Below the pieces are notes generated by a model. That model was not told the origin of the DNA. It ran no database searches and worked only from the letters and a program-made list of their open reading frames with translations. From assembly GCA_002311645.1 (NCBI GenBank), contig DBYW01000041.1:68101-74662 (forward strand): a DNA stretch of 6,562 bases. Reading direction: 5' to 3'. Of the stretch, positions 5,449 to 6,562 are shown piece after piece. A program made the position numbers and the translations under genes. This DNA comes from Bacteroidales bacterium UBA1176 (lineage in GTDB: Bacteria; Bacteroidota; Bacteroidia; Bacteroidales; WCHB1-69). The stretch's first letter is position 1; every line of letters begins with the position of its first letter.

Positions 5449-5464
5449 AACTTGACTTCAAGTT
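5449..5464. repeat. 7-bp palindrome
   Basis: AACTTGA (5449-5455) and TCAAGTT (5458-5464) form a perfect inverted repeat with a 2-base spacer, just after the terminator hairpins. It could be a protein-binding site; no further support is visible. Confidence 0.3.
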
Positions 5465-5522
5465 CGAAATTCAGCTGTAACCTTTGATTCAAATTTTGAG
5501 GATTTTGCGGTTTTCATCAACC

Positions 5523-5798
5523 TCAGTTCCATCCATCATCACAACAAAGTTCCAGATTCCCTGCATACAAAGCGTTGATGGGAAAATTCAAGTCAGCGTG
5601 TTTGCCCCATATCACATTACCATTGCGAATCCAAAATTTCTTGAATTCAGAAACTTTGGCATATTTATTATACTGAGGATGGGGATGTTTTTGGAAGAAA
5701 TCGGAAAAGTCTATTTCCATCCTCTTCCCGTCACTAAAGAGCACTGACAAAATCAGGCCATCCACATACTCCGCCTTTTTTACACGAATCTGCTCCAT
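5523..5798 (-). CDS. DUF2442 domain protein
   Basis: The 91-residue product starts MEQIRVKKAEYVDGLILSVL and has the DUF2442 layout: a first beta-rich part with LFSDGKRMEIDFSDFF (about 21-35), then FKKFWIRNGNVIWGKHADLN followed by FPINALYAG (52-80). The VIWG-x-x-x-DL-x-F and LY elements are family hallmarks. The start ATG (5798-5796) overlaps the TAA of the upstream DUF4160 gene by one base (TAATG), so translation is probably coupled. DUF2442 and DUF4160 genes are often adjacent in bacteria and the pair behaves like a small toxin-antitoxin-type cassette in genome surveys, but I know of no certain biochemical function. It converges on the long nuclease-like gene across the shared terminator. 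Confidence 0.85.
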   Translation of the reverse strand: MEQIRVKKAEYVDGLILSVLFSDGKRMEIDFSDFFQKHPHPQYNKYAKVSEFKKFWIRNGNVIWGKHADLNFPINALYAGNLELCCDDGWN

Positions 5799-6094
5799 TA
5801 TAATTTAGTTTTGATATCTGTACATCTGACTCTTTTCTTATAGACAAAAAAGTTAATCCACTTTTCAACAATATTCTCCCAATATTTTTGAATGAACTCC
5901 ATTGCAATTTTCTCATCTTTGCTTGACAGTGGATTACCTTTGTCGCGTCTTCGGATTTCAAGAAGTTTGCCATCTACAATGATGAGATCAAAAACAGTCA
6001 TCTTGTTTTTATGCTCTACATGGACATGGATGGGCTCGTGATCGTTGGAGAAAAAGGAGAAGATAAATCCGAAATAGGTGAAAATGTCCGGCAT
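5798..6094 (-). CDS. DUF4160 domain protein
   Basis: I start at ATG 6094, giving 98 residues that begin MPDIFTYFGFIFSFFSNDHE and continue PIHVHVEHKNK. DUF4160 proteins typically open with MP and carry the S-N-D/E-H-x-P-x-H-x-H-V signature, which is complete here. The rest has strands VFDLIIVDGKLLEI and a helix SSKDEKIAMEFIQKYW. An in-frame ATG at 6118 would add 8 residues (MGTNKTIN), but the -7 box ends at 6127, so that version would be translated from an almost leaderless mRNA; 6094 leaves a leader of about 25 bases. The last codons overlap the DUF2442 start. The two genes form an operon under the promoter at 6127-6155. The histidine motif invites a metal- or nucleotide-binding role, but that is not established. 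Confidence 0.83.
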   Translation of the reverse strand: MPDIFTYFGFIFSFFSNDHEPIHVHVEHKNKMTVFDLIIVDGKLLEIRRRDKGNPLSSKDEKIAMEFIQKYWENIVEKWINFFVYKKRVRCTDIKTKL

Positions 6095-6126
6095 ATTGAT
6101 AGTTTTATTAGTTCCCATATTTTTTG

Positions 6127-6155
6127 CAAAGATAATATTTTTTTCTAATTCGCAA
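6127..6155 (-). promoter_or_regulatory. Promoter of the DUF4160-DUF2442 operon
   Basis: On minus, TATCTTTG (6134-6127) matches TAnnTTTG, and TTG (6155-6153) sits 18 bases upstream. It is back to back with the gdhA promoter, with about 50 A+T-rich bases between their -33 elements. Confidence 0.7.
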
Positions 6156-6205
6156 GGGCTGTTGTTTTATCGACGACAAAGAAAAAATATAAAAAAAATC
6201 CCCCG

Positions 6206-6235
6206 TTGCGGATATCAATAAATTTTATACCTTTG
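6206..6235 (+). promoter_or_regulatory. Promoter of gdhA
   Basis: TTG (6206-6208), 19 bases, then TACCTTTG (6228-6235): an ideal Bacteroidetes promoter. Transcription should start near 6241, giving a leader of about 55 bases ending in A-rich sequence before ATG 6298. Confidence 0.8.
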
Positions 6236-6238
6236 CAC

Positions 6239-6254
6239 CCGCTTTCAAAAGCGG
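6239..6254 (+). other. Hairpin at the 5' end of the gdhA mRNA
   Basis: CCGCTT (6239-6244), TCAA, AAGCGG (6249-6254) forms a perfect 6-bp stem beginning at about the expected transcription start. A stem at the extreme 5' end could protect the messenger from decay. No T-run follows, so it is not a terminator. Confidence 0.4.
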
Positions 6255-6297
6255 AAAAATAGTTTATAACTAACCTAATTTTTTAAATTTCAATAAT

Positions 6298-6562
6298 ATG
6301 AAAGTAAATGAAATCATGGCCAACCTGGAGGCCAAACATCCTGGTGAAAATGAGTATTTGCAGGCCGTTCGCGAAGTCCTGGAAACCATCGAAGAAGAAT
6401 ACAACAAGCACCCCGAATTCGAGGCTGCTAAGATTGTCGAGCGCATTGTTGAGCCCGACCGTATCTTCACTTTCCGCGTGACCTGGGTCAACGACAAGGG
6501 TGAGGTTTGCACCAACCTCGGCTACCGCGTCCAATTCAACGCCGCTCTCGGCGCATACAAAG
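6298..6562 (+). CDS. gdhA: NADP-type glutamate dehydrogenase, N-terminal part
   Basis: The frame opens MKVNEIMANLEAKHPGENEY and runs 88 codons to the right edge, so roughly four fifths of the usual 445-residue enzyme is missing. IVEPDRIFTFRVTWVND followed by GYRVQFNAALGAYK is the highly conserved substrate-domain start of hexameric bacterial glutamate dehydrogenase, in which GYRVQFN leads into the lysine-rich glutamate-binding site. The cytoplasmic enzyme converts 2-oxoglutarate and ammonia to glutamate with NAD(P)H and is a main route of ammonia assimilation in gut Bacteroidales. Its own strong promoter and leader lie just upstream. It marks the return to core chromosome right of the island. 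Cofactor preference cannot be read from this part. Confidence 0.93.
   Translation, partial: MKVNEIMANLEAKHPGENEYLQAVREVLETIEEEYNKHPEFEAAKIVERIVEPDRIFTFRVTWVNDKGEVCTNLGYRVQFNAALGAYK

Noticed and set aside
5484..5747. Plus-strand open frame opposite DUF2442
   Set aside because: The minus-strand frame matches DUF2442 and is coupled to DUF4160, so the plus frame is a shadow.

Overview
The window looks like a Bacteroidales (Prevotella/Segatella-like) chromosome. The main evidence is four promoters of the Bacteroidetes type, with a TAnnTTTG -7 box and TTG 18-20 bases upstream. A-rich leaders without strong Shine-Dalgarno sequences agree with this, as does the start of a Bacteroidales-style hexameric NADP glutamate dehydrogenase at the right edge. 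No rRNA, tRNA, CRISPR array or complete transposase is visible.

Layout. Left edge (1-521, minus): the N-terminal part of a YitT-family membrane protein with its own promoter (578-606). Next is a short eroded fragment (612-758) resembling the N-lobe of a Bacteroidetes Ser/Thr protein kinase, followed by about 340 bases of AT-rich, gene-free DNA with a 10-bp inverted repeat. The core (1098-5271, plus) is an accessory island. It alternates three PD-(D/E)XK nuclease-like genes (1098-1832, 2630-3163, 3820-5271) with two small proteins of unknown function (1999-2550, 3251-3655). Right of a probable bidirectional terminator (5392-5433) is a minus-strand DUF4160/DUF2442 gene pair (5523-6094), a common small two-gene cassette. 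Its promoter diverges from the gdhA promoter, and gdhA runs off the right edge.

The most unusual part is the core. The first and third nuclease-like genes are diverged duplicates, about 84% identical over 244 aligned residues without gaps (205 identical, counted by eye). The first copy keeps all putative active-site residues (E28, D89, E102-x-K104) but stops at residue 244. The second is 483 residues long but carries K28 and T104. The middle nuclease-like protein (177 aa) is unrelated in overall sequence but has the same order of motifs (E39, D80, E97-x-K99). The two small proteins seem to share a C-terminal beta/alpha module. A 22-base sequence (21/22 identical) sits just upstream of the genes at 2630 and 3251, and a 13-base sequence recurs downstream of both duplicates. 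I read the island as a tandemly duplicated and rearranged nuclease/partner locus, possibly a defence or conflict system. That function is inference from architecture only; I do not recognise a named system.
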